Shown piece after piece: positions 36,313 to 45,113 of a stretch of DNA of 64,000 nucleotides; the stretch's first letter is position 1, and every line of letters begins with the position of its first letter. A model generated the notes under the pieces. It was not told the DNA's origin, made no database searches, and worked only from the letters and a program-made list of their open reading frames with translations. The position numbers and the translations under genes are program-made. Source of the DNA: Streptomyces sp. GKU 895 (GTDB lineage Bacteria > Actinomycetota > Actinomycetes > Streptomycetales > Streptomycetaceae). The stretch lies in NCBI GenBank assembly GCA_002027195.1, contig MWJO01000026.1, forward strand, positions 1 to 64,000, given 5' to 3'.

Positions 36313-37736
36313 CGGGCGTCCCTCGGGTCGGTGTCGGTCGGGCGCACCGGCTGCAGCTGCAGGGTGGCGTCCCCCCAGGTGCGGTCCGCGGCTGCACCGG
36401 CGCGGAACCGGTCGTCGTACGTGAAGTGGTGGCCGCCCGCGCGCACCGGCAGAGGCGGCTGCGGGGCGGGCGTGTGGCCCGCGACCACCGTCGACTCACG
36501 GCGGTCGGGGAACACCCAGGCGCGGAAGAGCAGGAAGCGCAGCACGGTCGCCGCGAGGTTGGCGGCGATCAGGACCGCCAGCTCGGTGGAGTGCGCGGGG
36601 TTGCCGCCGGCCGCGTCGAGGGCGGCGAGCGAGCCGCTGGTCAGGGCGAGGCCGATGCCGAAGACGACGAGGCCCTGCGCCTGGTGCCGGACGGCACCGC
36701 CGCTGCCGCGCACGCCGAAGGTGAGCCTGCGGTTGGCCGCCGTGTTGGCGACGGCGGAGACCAGCAGCGCGAGGGCGTTGGCGACCTGCGAGCCGGAGAA
36801 GGTCCGGAAGCCGCTGTAGAGGAGGAGATAGAAGAGGGTCGACAGACCGCCCACGACACAGAACCCGACGAGCTGGCGGGCCAGTCCCTTCGGTACGTCC
36901 TTGATCTCGCGGTCGCGCGGGTCGTCGCCGAAGGGACGCGCGATCCGGTCCAGCGGCAGCGAGCCGGTGGCCAGCGCCTTGCCGACCCGCCACACCCCCT
37001 TCAGGTCCTCGGTCGCCGTCCTGACGATGTGGACGGTGGAGTCGGGGTCGTCGACCCAGTCGACCGGCACCTCATGGATCCTGAGCCCCGCGCGCTCGGC
37101 GATGACCAGCATCTCGGTGTCGAAGAACCAGCCGGTGTCCTCAACCATCGGCAGCAGCGCCTGCGCCACGTCGCGCCGGATGGCCTTGAAGCCGCACTGC
37201 GCGTCCGAGAAGCGGGCCTGGAGCGAGCCGCGCAGGATGAGGTTGTACGAGCGGCTGATGAACTCCCGCTTGGGGCCGCGCACCACTCGGGACGAGCGGG
37301 CGAGGCGGGATCCGATCGCCAGGTCGGAGTGGCCCGAGATCAGCGGGGCCACCAGCGGGAGCAGGGCGTTGAGGTCGGTGGACAGGTCCACGTCCATGTA
37401 GGCGAGGATCGGCGCGTCCGAGGCGGACCACACGGCGCGCAGGGCGCGGCCGCGGCCCTTCTGCTCCAGTCGGAAGGCCCGGACCTCGGCGATCTCCGCC
37501 TCCAGCCGCCGGGACACCTGCGGGGTGGTGTCCGTCGACGCGTTGTCCGCGATCGTGATGCGGAAGGCGTACGGGAAGGTGCGCGTGAGGTGCTCGTGCA
37601 GTCTGCGCACACACGGCTGGAGGTCCTTCTCCTCGTTGTAGACGGGGATCACTACGTCCAGGACAGGCGTACCGGCGTCTGTGGCCGGGAGGTGCTCCCG
37701 CGCCGGCAGAGTGCCGGGAGAAGAGTCGGTTCGCAT
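36309..37736 (-). CDS. GT2 dolichol-phosphate-mannose-synthase-like glycosyltransferase fused to GtrA domain
   Basis: 475 residues from ATG 37736. The GT2 domain shows VLDVVIPVYNEEKDLQPCVR, IADNASTDTTPQV and AYMDVDLSTDLNALLPLV (the DxD), then RGPKREFISRSYNLILRGSL and GFKAIRRDVAQALLPMVEDT. Residues about 325-440 are a four-helix GtrA-type domain (LVGFCVVGGLSTLFYLLLYS). It would load sugar onto polyprenyl phosphate and help flip it. The next gene, a GT39-type enzyme, could then use that lipid sugar; the two start/stop codons overlap. The upstream kinase reading enters this gene without a stop. Confidence 0.92.
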   Translation of the reverse strand: MRTDSSPGTLPAREHLPATDAGTPVLDVVIPVYNEEKDLQPCVRRLHEHLTRTFPYAFRITIADNASTDTTPQVSRRLEAEIAEVRAFRLEQKGRGRALRAVWSASDAPILAYMDVDLSTDLNALLPLVAPLISGHSDLAIGSRLARSSRVVRGPKREFISRSYNLILRGSLQARFSDAQCGFKAIRRDVAQALLPMVEDTGWFFDTEMLVIAERAGLRIHEVPVDWVDDPDSTVHIVRTATEDLKGVWRVGKALATGSLPLDRIARPFGDDPRDREIKDVPKGLARQLVGFCVVGGLSTLFYLLLYSGFRTFSGSQVANALALLVSAVANTAANRRLTFGVRGSGGAVRHQAQGLVVFGIGLALTSGSLAALDAAGGNPAHSTELAVLIAANLAATVLRFLLFRAWVFPDRRESTVVAGHTPAPQPPLPVRAGGHHFTYDDRFRAGAAADRTWGDATLQLQPVRPTDTDPRDAR

Positions 37737-37749
37737 GAACCGACTGTCG

Positions 37750-39344
37750 TCAAGTGCCCTGTTGCACCCATGTGCCGGCACTGTGCTGTGCCTGTGAGTG
37801 CGATTGCCAGTTCGTTTCGGGCGCCGGGCGGGCAGTGCGGGGGCGAGCGCGGGCAGGTGGACCGTGAACACGGTCCGCCCCGGCACGCTGTCCACGGTCA
37901 CGGCACCGCCGTGCGCGGTCGCCACGGCCTGCACGATGGCGAGCCCGAGCCCGGTGGAACCGGAGGCGCGGGAGCGCGACGAGTCGCCGCGCGCGAAGCG
38001 TTCGAAGACGTGCGGCAGCAAGTCCGGTGGAATCCCCTGGCCGTTGTCCTCGACGTCCACGCACATCCACGGGCCGCGCCGCTGGAGGCGGGCGGTGATG
38101 GTGGTGCCGGGGGCGGTGTGCTTGCGGGCGTTGCCGAGCAGATTGACGAGTACCTGTTGGATCCGGGCGGCGTCCGCGGCGACGAGCGCGGGCTCGTCGG
38201 GCAGGTCCAGCCGCCAGTTGTGCTCCATGCCGGCGGCGCGGGAGTCGCTGACGGTGTCGACGACGAGAGGGATGAGGTCGGTCTGCTCGAACTGAAGCGG
38301 CCGCCCGGCGTCGAGCCGCGCGAGCAGCAGCAGATCCTCCACCAGCAACGTCATCCGCCCCGCCTCGGACTCGATGCGTCCGAGCGCGTGGCGGGTGTCG
38401 GGCCCGATCTGCTCTCTGCCGCGTCTGGTGAGCTCGGCGTAGCCGCGGATGGAGGCGAGGGGGGTTCTGAGCTCATGACTGGCGTCGGCGACGAACTGGC
38501 GGACCCGCATCTCGCTCTGCTGGCGGGAGTGCAACGCCGCGTGGACGTGGTCCAGCATCCGGTTGAGCGCGACGCCCACCTTGCCGACCTCGGTGTTCGG
38601 GTCGCACTCCGACTCGGGCACCCGCTCGCTGAGGTTCACCTCGCCGGTGTGGAGGGGGAGTTCGGAGACCCGGGTGGCCGTCCCGGCGACCCGGCGGAGG
38701 GGGCGGGTGGCCACGCCGACGATGACGGTACCGGCAATACCGGCGGCGACCAGGCCGGCGGCGGTGACGCTGGCTTCTACGGCTATGAGGGTGTTGAGGG
38801 TGTTGTTGACTTCCTTGGTGGGCAGGCCCACGTAGTAGTCGCCCCTGTCGCCGGAGGCGTACCGGACGAGGTACTCACCGAGGCCGGGAAGGTCCACGGT
38901 GTGCAGCTTCTGGTCCTGGGAGACCTCGTTCAGCGCCTCGATCGCCGCGTCGCTCAGTGGGTCCCCGGACCGGGTGTAGGGATCCTCGTTCCCCACCAGG
39001 GCATCAGTGATGACGCCCTTCTGAACCGTGGCCGCGATACTGCTCTGCTGCGGCCCCTTGGTGACCAGATCCGTGAGCGAGCTCGGGGTGCTCCCGGGGC
39101 CGCCCGTGCCTTTGGTCGACTGGCCCGGCGGAGCGCCCATACCGGAAGCCCGCATCGCGGCCTCTCCGACCTTGGTGCCCAGCTGCTCATACAGATGCGA
39201 CCGCAACGCCAACGTCGTCACGGTCCCGATCACCGCACACACCACGGCGATCAGCACAACCGACGCGACGACGAGCCGCGCCCGCAGCGTACGCGGCTTA
39301 CCCAGTCGCTTCCTCTGCGCACGCGGCCGTCGTCGTCCGCTCAT
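37750..39344 (-). CDS. Membrane sensor histidine kinase (C-terminal frame uncertain)
   Basis: From ATG 39344. TM1 LVVASVVLIAVVCAVIGTVT, an outer sensor (residues 50-190) and TM2 near 191-212 are followed by HAMP. The H-box is ADASHELRTPLASIR (His290), then LLLLARLDAGRP, VLVNLLGNARKHT (N-box), DVEDNGQGIPPDLLPHVFER and GLGLAIVQAVATAHGG. Its start overlaps the response-regulator stop (ATGA). After VFTVHLPALAP the open frame has no stop and runs in phase into the GT2-GtrA gene. One frame over, the protein would end NWQSHSQAQHSAGTWVQQGT at 37750. I favour an indel near 37820-37830, but a fusion cannot be excluded. Confidence 0.88.
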
Positions 39345-40081
39345 GACGCCGCGGGCTTGATCAGGTAACCGGCCCCACGCCGGGTGTGGATCATCGGCTC
39401 GCGACCGGCGTCGATCTTGCGGCGCAGGTAGGAGATGTACAGCTCGACGACGTTGGCCTGGCCGCCGAAGTCGTAGGACCACACGCGGTCCAGGATCTGC
39501 GCCTTGCTGAGCACGCGCCGCGGGTTGCGCATCAGGAAGCGCAGCAGCTCGAACTCGGTGGCGGTGAGGTGGATGTTCTCCCCGGCCCGCGAGACCTCGT
39601 GGCTGTCCTCGTCCAGGGTGAGGTCGCCGACGACCAGCACGGAGTCCGACCGCCGGTCGGCGGCACCGGAGCGGCGGATCAGCCCCCGCAACCGGGCGAC
39701 GACCTCTTCCAGGCTGAACGGCTTGGTGACGTAGTCGTCCCCACCGGCGGTGAGCCCGGCGATACGGTCCTCGACGGCGTCCTTCGCGGTGAGGAACAGG
39801 ACGGGGACGTCCGGCAGCTCGCGCCGCAGTCGCCCGAGGACGGTCAGCCCGTCCATGTCGGGCAGCATCATGTCGAGAACGACGGCGTCGGGCCGGAACT
39901 CCCGCGCGGTCTGGACGGCGCCGGTGCCGTCCCCCGCACTCCGGATCTGCCATCCCTCATAGCGCAGGGCCATGGACAGCAGCTCGGTGATCGACAACTC
40001 GTCGTCCACCACAAGCACTCGGACGGGGCTCCCGTCCGGCCTCAGCAGTTCGGTGCGCCCCTGGGGCGAGGTCGTGGTCAT
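39341..40081 (-). CDS. OmpR/PhoB-family response regulator
   Basis: 246 residues from ATG 40081 (MTTTSPQGRTELLRPDGS). Receiver residues are Asp26/Asp27 in VLVVDDEL, phospho-acceptor Asp70 in VVLDMMLPDMDG, Thr in LFLTAKD and Lys120 in DYVTKPF. The winged-helix output shows HLTATEFELLRFLMRNPRRV, QILDRVWSYDFGG and YISYLRRKI. It is the first gene of the train RR - HK - GT2/GtrA - GT39, all overlapping or near-overlapping. The system probably senses the envelope and controls these glycosyltransferases, itself included. Confidence 0.94.
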   Translation of the reverse strand: MTTTSPQGRTELLRPDGSPVRVLVVDDELSITELLSMALRYEGWQIRSAGDGTGAVQTAREFRPDAVVLDMMLPDMDGLTVLGRLRRELPDVPVLFLTAKDAVEDRIAGLTAGGDDYVTKPFSLEEVVARLRGLIRRSGAADRRSDSVLVVGDLTLDEDSHEVSRAGENIHLTATEFELLRFLMRNPRRVLSKAQILDRVWSYDFGGQANVVELYISYLRRKIDAGREPMIHTRRGAGYLIKPAAS

Positions 40082-40183
40082 GGTGGACACACTGTCGGGA
40101 CGCTCTGAGAACAGGCTTTCGTCTTCCTGTGATTTCCCTGAGAAACGCACAGGGAACACCAAGGCGACACCGGTCACCCGAGG

Positions 40184-40561
40184 TCAGAGGCGGGCCCGCT
40201 GGAATCCGTGACTGTGCTCGACCTTGGCGATGTGCAGCGAGTACCGCTCGTACCAGTGCGCCCGCCCCAGCTCCTTGGCCGCGCGGTGCGCCGCGTGCTG
40301 CCGCCACTCCTCGATGCCGGCCAGGTCCCGGAAGTAGGCCACGGTGACCGCGAGCCCGCCCGGCGTGTGCGCCGAGTCCTCGCCGAGGAACCCGGGGATC
40401 TCCTGGACGAGTTCGGCCATGCGCTCCGCCGTGGCGGCGTATCCGCCGTCCCGCTCCGCCTCCTCCGTACGGACGGAGGTGAAGACGACCGCGTAGTACG
40501 GCGGTTCATGGGCGGCGACAGGGAGAACCGGTGCGACAGGTGCAACGTGTTGATCACTCAT
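40184..40561 (-). CDS. Antibiotic biosynthesis monooxygenase (ABM) domain protein
   Basis: 125 residues from ATG 40561; an in-frame GTG at 40570 is possible. YYAVVFTSVRTEEAERDGGY, MAELVQEIPGFLGEDSAHT and LAVTVAYFRDLAGIEEWRQH followed by HWYERYSLHIAKVE are the family's dimeric alpha-beta barrel pattern. Members are cofactor-free monooxygenases or heme degraders; the substrate is unknown. No secondary-metabolite genes lie nearby. Five 17-bp tandem repeats lie just upstream at 40634-40718. Confidence 0.87.
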   Translation of the reverse strand: MSDQHVAPVAPVLPVAAHEPPYYAVVFTSVRTEEAERDGGYAATAERMAELVQEIPGFLGEDSAHTPGGLAVTVAYFRDLAGIEEWRQHAAHRAAKELGRAHWYERYSLHIAKVEHSHGFQRARL

Positions 40562-40633
40562 GTCGCCCACGGTCGCCCCCGGTGCGGCGCCGCGTCCAGG
40601 GACCTTGCCGAAAGGGATCCCGGAGGGATCCGT

Positions 40634-40718
40634 CTCTTTACCTTCCCCATCTCTTTACCTTCCCCGTCTTCTCACCTTCCGCGTCTTCTCACCTTCCGCG
40701 CCCCTCCGCTTTCCGCGT
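40634..40718. repeat. Five 17-bp tandem repeats
   Basis: Units at 40634, 40651, 40668, 40685 and 40702. The first two are CTCTTTACCTTCCCC plus AT or GT. The next two are CTTCTCACCTTCCGCG plus T or C, and the last, CCCTCCGCTTTCCGCGT, is more diverged. The pyrimidine-rich array lies between DUF2797 and the ABM gene and may vary in copy number. Confidence 0.8.
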
Positions 40719-40761
40719 CCCGGCCGTCGCCCGGCCCTCTGCACAACGCTCGCCCGTCCCC

Positions 40762-41634
40762 TCAGAACAACCCGTCCTGCACCCCCGCCTCCCGCCTGAA
40801 CTCCCGCACCGGCACCGAGACTTCCGTCCCCTCCGCCGGCACCAGCTCCCACCCCGTCATCAGCCGCGTGTCCAGCACGATCACCCCACTCCCGGTGTCC
40901 AGATGCAGATCCGGCCCGGCCGCGGCAAGCAACCGCCCGCCCACCACGCCACCCGCGACCAGCTCGGACACCGCGCCCACGGCGGCCGGCACCCCCTCGA
41001 GCCCGAACACGCCCACGTGGTCCACCGGCCGGAACGGCTCGGCCCGCAGCGACTCCGGCCAGTTGCCCAACGCCAGCGCCCGACCGTGCAGTTCCGCGAT
41101 CTCGGCCGCCCGCTCCGCCGCCGTCCCCGGCAACGCGGACCGCACCGCGCGCTTGTCGGCGTACGGAATCCGGTCCGGCACCCGGAGAGCGGCCCGCAGC
41201 AGCTCCTCCGTCCGCCGGGCGGCCATCAGCGGGCCGGCGCCGAGCCAGCTGAAACAGACGGCCCCCTGCTCCAGCAGCCGCGCGGAACCCCGCTCCTCAG
41301 CGGTGATCCCGACCTTGGTCATGCCGGGGCCGAACCACGCCAGATATACGTGGTACGGGCGTGGGTCGTCCGCGATCGTGTCGGCGGCCACGGAGTGCGC
41401 CCGGTCCAGCCGCGCGCACTCCTCGCACCGCGCCCCCGTGCTCCGTCCCGGCACGGCCGCCCGCACCGGACACGCATGCCCCCGCGCTCCCACGCATGTC
41501 CGCACACCCCCGTCCGCGACCCCGAAGGCCACCCTTTTCCCCCAGGTCAGCGCACTGCGCCGCCCGCCGTCCCACGCCAGCACGGGACCGTCCGCCGACC
41601 ATCGCAGCCCCGAGCACTTCCACGCCTGTGCCAT
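40762..41634 (-). CDS. DUF2797 protein
   Basis: 290 residues. A Cys-rich N-terminal part (CVGARGHACPVR and CEECARLDRAHS) could bind zinc. It is followed by YHVYLAWFGPGMTKVGITAE and RLLEQGAVCFSWLGAGPLMA, with Glu later in AARRTEELLRAALRVPDRIP. These resemble the GIY-YIG nuclease fold with its Tyr, Arg and Glu, and DUF2797 has been described as GIY-YIG-like. A DNA- or RNA-related role is plausible, unproven. Stands alone. Confidence 0.85.
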   Translation of the reverse strand: MAQAWKCSGLRWSADGPVLAWDGGRRSALTWGKRVAFGVADGGVRTCVGARGHACPVRAAVPGRSTGARCEECARLDRAHSVAADTIADDPRPYHVYLAWFGPGMTKVGITAEERGSARLLEQGAVCFSWLGAGPLMAARRTEELLRAALRVPDRIPYADKRAVRSALPGTAAERAAEIAELHGRALALGNWPESLRAEPFRPVDHVGVFGLEGVPAAVGAVSELVAGGVVGGRLLAAAGPDLHLDTGSGVIVLDTRLMTGWELVPAEGTEVSVPVREFRREAGVQDGLF

Positions 41635-41673
41635 CTCTGACGAGAGTAGGGGCCACCACTGACAACGCCCCGC

Positions 41674-42075
41674 TCAGCCGCCTGCGTCCGAGGTGACGGC
41701 CTCCCCGATCAGGCACCCACGTCCGCCGTGGCGACCTCCGGCTCGGCACCGGCGACCACCGGCACCGCGGCTCGCCCGCCCGCCCCGCCCCGCCAACCGG
41801 CACCCCACACCCGGATGCCCGTCCCGCGCCGACAGGTCCCGGGTCCGCATCCCCACTCCTCCGCGGCCGACGCCCCGGCGGCTTGCCCCAGCCCGCCAGA
41901 TGCAGGCCCCAGGTGACAAGGGCGCCCAGCACCACCAGGGCACCCCCCGCCCGCCAGCCACCGGGACCGACACCATGACCACGCCGAGGCCCAGGACGAC
42001 ACAACCGACCGTGGCCACGGCGCATCCGGTCCACCCCGCGATCGTGTGCCCCTCGTCATACTGGTGCGCACTCAC
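41674..42075 (-). pseudogene. HGxxPAAW-type small membrane protein, two frameshifts
   Basis: GTG 42075, behind GGGAGG, opens SAHQYDEGHTIAGWTGCAVA, the start of a streptomycete family that I recall as HGxxPAAW-type. After SVPVAGGRG the family sequence continues in another frame as ALVVLGALVTWGLHLAGWGK and PPGRRP. It then returns to the first frame at MRTRDLSARDGHPGVGCRLA. The shifts fall in a C6 run at 41943-41948 and near 41850-41870. Two one-base errors are likelier than decay. The two helices and the Cys-Arg end suggest a small inner-membrane protein. Divergent from marR. Confidence 0.7.
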
Positions 42076-42126
42076 GTTCCAGCCTCCCACCCATCCCAGA
42101 ATCTCTCACGCTGTAAGAAATTTAGC

Positions 42127-42151
42127 ACCTTAATCCCTCACGACCTAAGGT
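42127..42151. promoter_or_regulatory. Candidate MarR operator between divergent genes
   Basis: ACCTTA (42127-42132) is inverted as TAAGGT (42146-42151) in an unusually AT-rich patch, 10 bases before the marR start and 52 bases before the divergent small-membrane-protein start. Confidence 0.55.
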
Positions 42152-42160
42152 AATCCCGAG

Positions 42161-42670
42161 ATGCACGCCAAGCCCCGCCCCGCCACCACCCCGGCCGAGG
42201 CGCTGTCGTCGATGGACTCCCTCATCGCGACGCACCTGCTCGGCCAGCAGGAAATGGCCCAGCGGCTGGGCCTGAACGTCACCGACCTGCTCTGCTTCGG
42301 CTGCGTTCTGAAGGCCGGCGAGGACCTGCTCACCGCGGGCGACCTCGCGGAGCACGCCCACGTCACCACGGGCGCGATGACCGGCATCCTCAACCGTCTG
42401 GAGCGCGGCGGCTTCATCACCCGCCGCCCCGACCCCACCGACCGGCGTCGCGTCCGGGTCGCCGCCGTCCCGGCCGCGGTCGCCCGGGTCACAGCCCTGT
42501 ACGGCCCGTACTACGCCCGCCTCGACACCCTCTTCGCCGACTACTCCGCCGCCGAGATCGCCGTACTGAACGACTGGTTCACGCGGACGACAGGCCTGGC
42601 GCTGGAGTACATCGAGGAGCTGCGCGGCAAGGACGCGGAGGACACCGAGGAAGCCAGGCGCTCCAAGTAA
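42161..42670 (+). CDS. MarR-family transcriptional regulator
   Basis: 169 residues. The core is VTDLLCFGCVLKAGEDLLTA, GDLAEHAHVTTGAMTGILNR (recognition helix), and the wing GGFITRRPDPTDRRRVRVAA. The terminal helix pair forms the dimer interface. An inverted repeat lies 10 bases before the ATG. Ligand and targets unknown; the divergent HGxxPAAW-type gene is the nearest candidate. The tail EEARRSK and stop are followed by an imperfect 27-bp duplication (42661-42687 and 42711-42737). Confidence 0.9.
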   Translation: MHAKPRPATTPAEALSSMDSLIATHLLGQQEMAQRLGLNVTDLLCFGCVLKAGEDLLTAGDLAEHAHVTTGAMTGILNRLERGGFITRRPDPTDRRRVRVAAVPAAVARVTALYGPYYARLDTLFADYSAAEIAVLNDWFTRTTGLALEYIEELRGKDAEDTEEARRSK

Positions 42671-42852
42671 GGGGCGGCCGAAGGGAGTCCAGGAGGGTGT
42701 GGCCGCGGGAGTCCAAGTAGGGCGCGGCCCAAGGGAGATGGTGGAGCTGGCCCTACCCCCGTTCCGGGAGGGCACTCCATCGTTTCGCGAGGCCCGCCGG
42801 GAGATCGTGGAGCACGTCAGCAGTTCCCCGACCGCCCCGGAAGGACACCGCC

Positions 42853-43362
42853 ATGGAGACGCAGCGCACGGAGCGCCCGGACGTGCCGCAGGGGGTGGGC
42901 GCGCTCGCCTCCTTCGTCCGGTTCGTGGTGTGCGGCGGAGGCGTGGGGCTGCTGGCCGGCGCGGCGGTCCCGCTGCTGGCGAGGGTGCTGCCCTGGGCGG
43001 TGGCGAACGCGGTGATCACGGTCGCGTCCACCCTGCTCTGCACCGAGCTGCACGCCCTGTTCACCTTTGGCACCGGCCGCCGCGCCGGACTGCGCCGTCA
43101 TCTGCAGTCGGCGGGTTCGGCGACGGTGGCGTACGTGGTGACCTGCGCCGCGATGGTCGTGCTGCACGCGGTGCGGTCCTCCCCGGGCCTCGCCTGGGAG
43201 CAAGCCGTCTACCTCGGCGCCTCCGGCCTCGCCGGCATCGGCCGGTTCCTGGTGCTGCGGCTGTGCGTGTTCGCCGGCGGCCGCACGGAGGAGGCGATGC
43301 CGGTACGGCCCCTGCCGACCGCCGTCCGCCTCCGCCACGGCGACCTGCGCCTCGCCCACTAG
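42853..43362 (+). CDS. GtrA-like four-helix membrane protein
   Basis: 169 residues. FVRFVVCGGGVGLLAGAAVP, NAVITVASTLLCTELHALFT, TVAYVVTCAAMVVLHAVRSS and ASGLAGIGRFLVLRLCVFAG are four helices in the GtrA pattern, including the conserved basic residue before the last helix (FLVLRLCVF). GtrA proteins help move polyprenyl-linked sugars across the membrane. The gene stands alone; a glycosyltransferase partner could be the GT2-GtrA system 5 kb upstream. ATG 42853 has GGAAGG upstream. Confidence 0.83.
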   Translation: METQRTERPDVPQGVGALASFVRFVVCGGGVGLLAGAAVPLLARVLPWAVANAVITVASTLLCTELHALFTFGTGRRAGLRRHLQSAGSATVAYVVTCAAMVVLHAVRSSPGLAWEQAVYLGASGLAGIGRFLVLRLCVFAGGRTEEAMPVRPLPTAVRLRHGDLRLAH

Positions 43363-43369
43363 GGCGCGG

Positions 43370-44659
43370 CTACGAACCGTCCGCCCGCACCGCGTAGACG
43401 TACCGCAGACCGTGGTACTCACTGACGTTCCAGATCACGGACTCGTCGTACGCCCACCCGGAGGCCCCGCTGCTGTGGAAGCTCAGGTCCTCGCAGCCGA
43501 CGGCGAGGTCGGCGACGGTGGTGGCGGTGGACGAGCCGGAGGTGAAGGTGCGCAGGGCGCCCTTGGCGGTCGGGCCGCCGCTCACCGAGAGGTAGTGCTT
43601 GCTCTTGCGGGAGACGACGCCCTGGATCTTCTTCTGCGCGATGGTGACGGCCTCGGTGGCGGTGAGCGAACCCGGGTGCCGGTCGGTGTAGTCGAGCGAC
43701 CAGCGCACCACGTGGGGCGTCTTCTCCGCGGGTTCGCCGGTGCCGTTGAAGGTGTGGTCCTGGTCGTCGTAGGAGACCACGCCGTTCAGGGAGTACTCGC
43801 CTATCACCAGGCTGTCGGGGGTGCTGGCGCGGTCGAGGCCGATGGCCGAGTAGCGCAGATACGTTCCCGCGTTGTCGTAGGCGTGGCTCTGCGGGAGGAC
43901 GTACTGGTAGCCGTACCCGTAGTACTTGCCGTCGGTGTGCAGACCGCAGACGTCCTTCTCGGCGGTGTCGACCGTGAACAGGGTGTTGAGATCGAAGATC
44001 CGCAGGCCCTTGTAGGTGTCGACGACGTACAGCAGGTTGCCATACCACATGATGCCGCCGGCGTGCTTCTGCATGGGTTCGAAGGAGTACGCGCCGGTGG
44101 CCGTCCGCACCGGCTCGACCAGCAGGACATGGCGATAGGTGGGCGCGGCGGCCGCGTTGTAGTCGACGAAGGTCAGGCGCATGCCCTTGTCGATGGGTTG
44201 CTCGTCGCCCGGGGTGTCGCGGTCGGTGTCGGTCTCGAAGTACCAGGAGACGAGGACGACCTTGTCGCCGCCGCTGTCCGGGTAGAGGCCGTTGCCGTAG
44301 GCGTCGGCGCTGGTGGTGACGCCCTGGGGTATCCAGTACAGGACGTCCTGGTCGGCGGGGTCCCAGGCGAAGCCGGTCTGGAAGGCCTCGGCGGTGCTGG
44401 GTGCGCTGGTCAGGGGTTTGGCGTCGCGGTTGGCGGTGGCGATGACGGTGGTGGCGTCCACCTTGGTCAGCCGGGCCGCCAATCCGGCCGCCAGCGCGGC
44501 GAATTCGCCGTGCTCGTTGGAGGAGCGGCTGGTCAGGGAGTACTGGTTCGCGGGGACGGTCGCGGCATGGGCGGGGGCGGCGGCCAGCGCGTTCGCGGCC
44601 GCACCGGCGAAGGGGGCGGCGGCCATGCCACGCAGGATCGTTCTTCTCGTCATGGTCAT
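43370..44659 (-). CDS. Tat-secreted protein of unknown function
   Basis: 429 residues from ATG 44659 (ATG 44653 also possible). The start MTMTRRTILRGMAAAPFAGA is a twin-arginine signal, with cleavage probably after AAAPAHA. The mature part is rich in Tyr/Trp/Asp and repeats short beta-propeller-like units, for example HAGGIMWYGNLLYVVDTYKG and LRIFDLNTLFTVDTAE. No catalytic motif is recognised. It resembles streptomycete secreted proteins of unknown role. Export through Tat suggests folding or cofactor binding before secretion. Convergent with the GtrA-like gene, 8 bases between. Confidence 0.85.
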   Translation of the reverse strand: MTMTRRTILRGMAAAPFAGAAANALAAAPAHAATVPANQYSLTSRSSNEHGEFAALAAGLAARLTKVDATTVIATANRDAKPLTSAPSTAEAFQTGFAWDPADQDVLYWIPQGVTTSADAYGNGLYPDSGGDKVVLVSWYFETDTDRDTPGDEQPIDKGMRLTFVDYNAAAAPTYRHVLLVEPVRTATGAYSFEPMQKHAGGIMWYGNLLYVVDTYKGLRIFDLNTLFTVDTAEKDVCGLHTDGKYYGYGYQYVLPQSHAYDNAGTYLRYSAIGLDRASTPDSLVIGEYSLNGVVSYDDQDHTFNGTGEPAEKTPHVVRWSLDYTDRHPGSLTATEAVTIAQKKIQGVVSRKSKHYLSVSGGPTAKGALRTFTSGSSTATTVADLAVGCEDLSFHSSGASGWAYDESVIWNVSEYHGLRYVYAVRADGS

Positions 44660-44918
44660 GACGCGAGAAACTAGGCGCATTCGAACATGCGACACAAGCG
44701 CAAATGTTCGCCTCAACGGGCCGGAGTGGTACGAGACTTGGATTCGCACCAGCCCGCCGCACCCGGTGGGTGGGGCTGGCCGCACCCCCGGTCCGGTGGG
44801 CGACTCCATGGTTCCGCGAGGGGGGTCGCGGCATGGTGGAAGACAGGGGTTCTCAACGGCCTTCGGAGGAACGCATCCCGTCCCAGGGGCTCAGGCCCCG
44901 CGCAGGAAGGAAGCTCTC

Positions 44919-45098
44919 ATGAACACACCGGCGAACCACCCGTCCCCGGCCGACGACAGCGAACTCGCCCCCCTGCTCACCGCCTGGGACCTGACCCACC
45001 CGGCCGCCGCCGACCCCGAGTGGCGCCACCTCCTGGACGAGCTCGCCCACCCGCGCACCATCGAGGCCTTCCACCGGCTGGCCGGGGCGGCGGCCTGA
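44919..45098 (+). CDS. Small hypothetical protein, 59 aa
   Basis: ATG 44919 follows GGAAGGAAG at good spacing. MNTPANHPSPADDSELAPLL leads WDLTHPAAADPEWRHLLDEL and ends EAFHRLAGAAA; it is acidic and helical, with no membrane segment. Codon bias supports coding. Convergent with the lipoprotein gene (15 bases). I do not recognise it. The 255 bases before it (44660-44914) show no gene. Confidence 0.65.
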   Translation: MNTPANHPSPADDSELAPLLTAWDLTHPAAADPEWRHLLDELAHPRTIEAFHRLAGAAA

Positions 45099-45113
45099 AC
45101 TGCCGTACGACGC

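Noticed and set aside
36309..39953. One continuous 1,214-codon minus-strand protein
   Set aside because: Its first part is an out-of-frame shadow of the response regulator, and the rest is the kinase joined to the GT2-GtrA gene; two separate genes are more likely.
44704..44922. Plus-strand ORF of 72 codons before the 59-aa gene
   Set aside because: No ribosome site, poor codon bias and an unnatural composition; it overlaps the better supported small gene.
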